Below are positions 6,029-6,654 of a stretch of 6,654 bases of DNA, in pieces. This DNA is from DASTCC01 sp035711465. GTDB lineage: Bacteria > Acidobacteriota > Vicinamibacteria > Vicinamibacterales > SCN-69-37. Where the stretch lies: positions 1-6,654 of the forward strand of contig DASTCC010000419.1 of NCBI GenBank assembly GCA_035711465.1, given 5' to 3'. The notes under the pieces were generated by a model. It did no database searches. It saw only the letters and a program-made list of their open reading frames with translations, and was not told where the DNA came from. Each line of letters starts with the position of its first letter. Within the stretch, counting starts at the first letter, position 1. The position numbers and the translations under genes were made by a program.

Positions 6029-6654
6029 CGTCAGATTCGGCTATCGGCAGCGACGGCGATCCGCGGGCGGATCGCCGTCGCCCGTTCTCGACGGCGTCAC
6101 CGTCCGCATCCCCGAAGGCGGCCTCGTCGGCATCCTCGGACCCAACGGATCCGGCAAGACCACGCTCCTGAAGCTCGTCGCCGGCGCTCTCGTGCCCGAG
6201 ACGGGCACGATTCTGCTCGGCGGCCAGCCCGCCAGCTCGATCCCGCGGCGCGATCTGGCCCGCCGTCTCGCCGTCGTCCCGCAGGAGACGCACCTGGCGT
6301 TCGACTACACCGCGCTCGAGGTCGTGCTGATGGGCCGCTATCCGCACCTCGCCGCGTTCGAGATCGAAGGACCGCGCGATCTCGAAGCGGCGATGGCGGC
6401 GATGGCGGCGACGGCGACGTCGGCGTTTGCCGATCGCGCGTTCATGACGCTCAGCGGCGGCGAGAAGCAGCGCGTCGTCATCGCGTCGGCGCTCGCGCAG
6501 CTCGACGGCGCCGAAGGCCCGGCGTTGCTCCTGCTCGACGAGCCGACGGCGTCGCTCGATCTCCGCTACCAGCTCGAGGTCGCGGATCTGCTTCGCCGGC
6601 TGCACCGCGATCGCCGCTTCACGATCCTGCTGACGACGCACGACCTGCGTTTCG
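6009..6654 (+). CDS. btuD: ABC transporter ATPase, BtuD/FhuC type (partial)
   Basis: Cytoplasmic ATPase subunit that powers import of cobalamin, siderophore or heme through a FecCD-type permease; B12 is favoured because of the upstream riboswitch. The 215 codons present show Walker A GPNGSGKTT (44-52, K50), Q-loop VVPQE (Q92), the family block EVVLMGRYPHL (104-114), signature LSGGEKQRV (148-156), Walker B LLLLDEPTASLD (173-184, E178) and H-loop TTHD (H211). The gene is cut by the window edge just after the H-loop. The start is GTG 6009 (or TTG 6012), overlapping the receptor by 20 bp, with no clear SD; translational coupling is likely. The receptor is followed directly by the ATPase, with no permease gene between. 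A GCGGCGATG microrepeat (6387-6413) encodes an Ala/Met-rich linker at about 127-135. Confidence 0.92.
   Translation, partial: MLVQVADVRFGYRQRRRSAGGSPSPVLDGVTVRIPEGGLVGILGPNGSGKTTLLKLVAGALVPETGTILLGGQPASSIPRRDLARRLAVVPQETHLAFDYTALEVVLMGRYPHLAAFEIEGPRDLEAAMAAMAATATSAFADRAFMTLSGGEKQRVVIASALAQLDGAEGPALLLLDEPTASLDLRYQLEVADLLRRLHRDRRFTILLTTHDLRF

Noticed and set aside
3250..6171. Very long plus-strand open frame (973 codons) over yjbQ, the riboswitch and the receptor
   Set aside because: Its translation is Arg/Ala/His low-complexity typical of an out-of-phase GC-rich shadow, and it conflicts with the well-supported receptor and YjbQ frames.
5919..6641. Minus-strand open frame opposite the ATPase
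   Set aside because: The ATPase on the plus strand has all ABC motifs; this frame is an Arg/Glu-rich shadow.

Overview
The window is GC-rich and gene-dense, and it looks like a chromosomal segment of a Gram-negative, outer-membrane-bearing bacterium. An acidobacterial origin (Vicinamibacteria-like) is my best inference. It rests on the carboxypeptidase-regulatory-domain-plus-TonB-receptor architecture, the futalosine menaquinone route, and drifting 7-nt tandem repeats in the intergenic gaps. No rRNA or other taxonomic marker is present, so this is not proven.

Minus-strand block (positions 23-3627), in transcription order: a YjbQ/UPF0047 protein, the radical-SAM aminofutalosine synthase MqnE (menaquinone pathway), quinolinate synthase NadA (NAD pathway), and an Mn-type superoxide dismutase. 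yjbQ and mqnE are fused by a TAGTG stop/start overlap. A structured RNA element ending in a U5 tract lies between mqnE and nadA; it is either a terminator for yjbQ-mqnE or an attenuator in the nadA leader. MqnE and NadA both carry 4Fe-4S clusters that are sensitive to oxygen and superoxide, so SOD is a sensible neighbour. A shared operon is not demonstrated.

Plus-strand block (about 3690-6654), divergent from the first: a promoter-like motif, a clear cobalamin riboswitch (about 3707-3938) with a candidate SD-sequestering expression platform, a TonB-dependent receptor of BtuB type starting at GTG 4001, and an overlapping ABC-transporter ATPase of the BtuD/FhuC family that runs off the right edge. 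Together these form a B12-controlled cobalamin (or corrinoid) uptake operon: the receptor crosses the outer membrane and the ATPase powers inner-membrane import. Permease and binding-protein genes are not in the window.

Most notable points: (1) the receptor appears to have lost the second half of its TonB plug domain through an in-frame deletion at a GGCGGC-rich junction near 4526-4546; (2) an anti-SD helix lies directly behind the cobalamin aptamer; (3) a three-way-junction RNA with a U tract precedes nadA; (4) 7-nt-period repeats occupy all three larger gaps of the minus-strand block and supply the stop codons of two genes. I found no wholly new multi-gene system, CRISPR array, tRNA, rRNA or insertion sequence.
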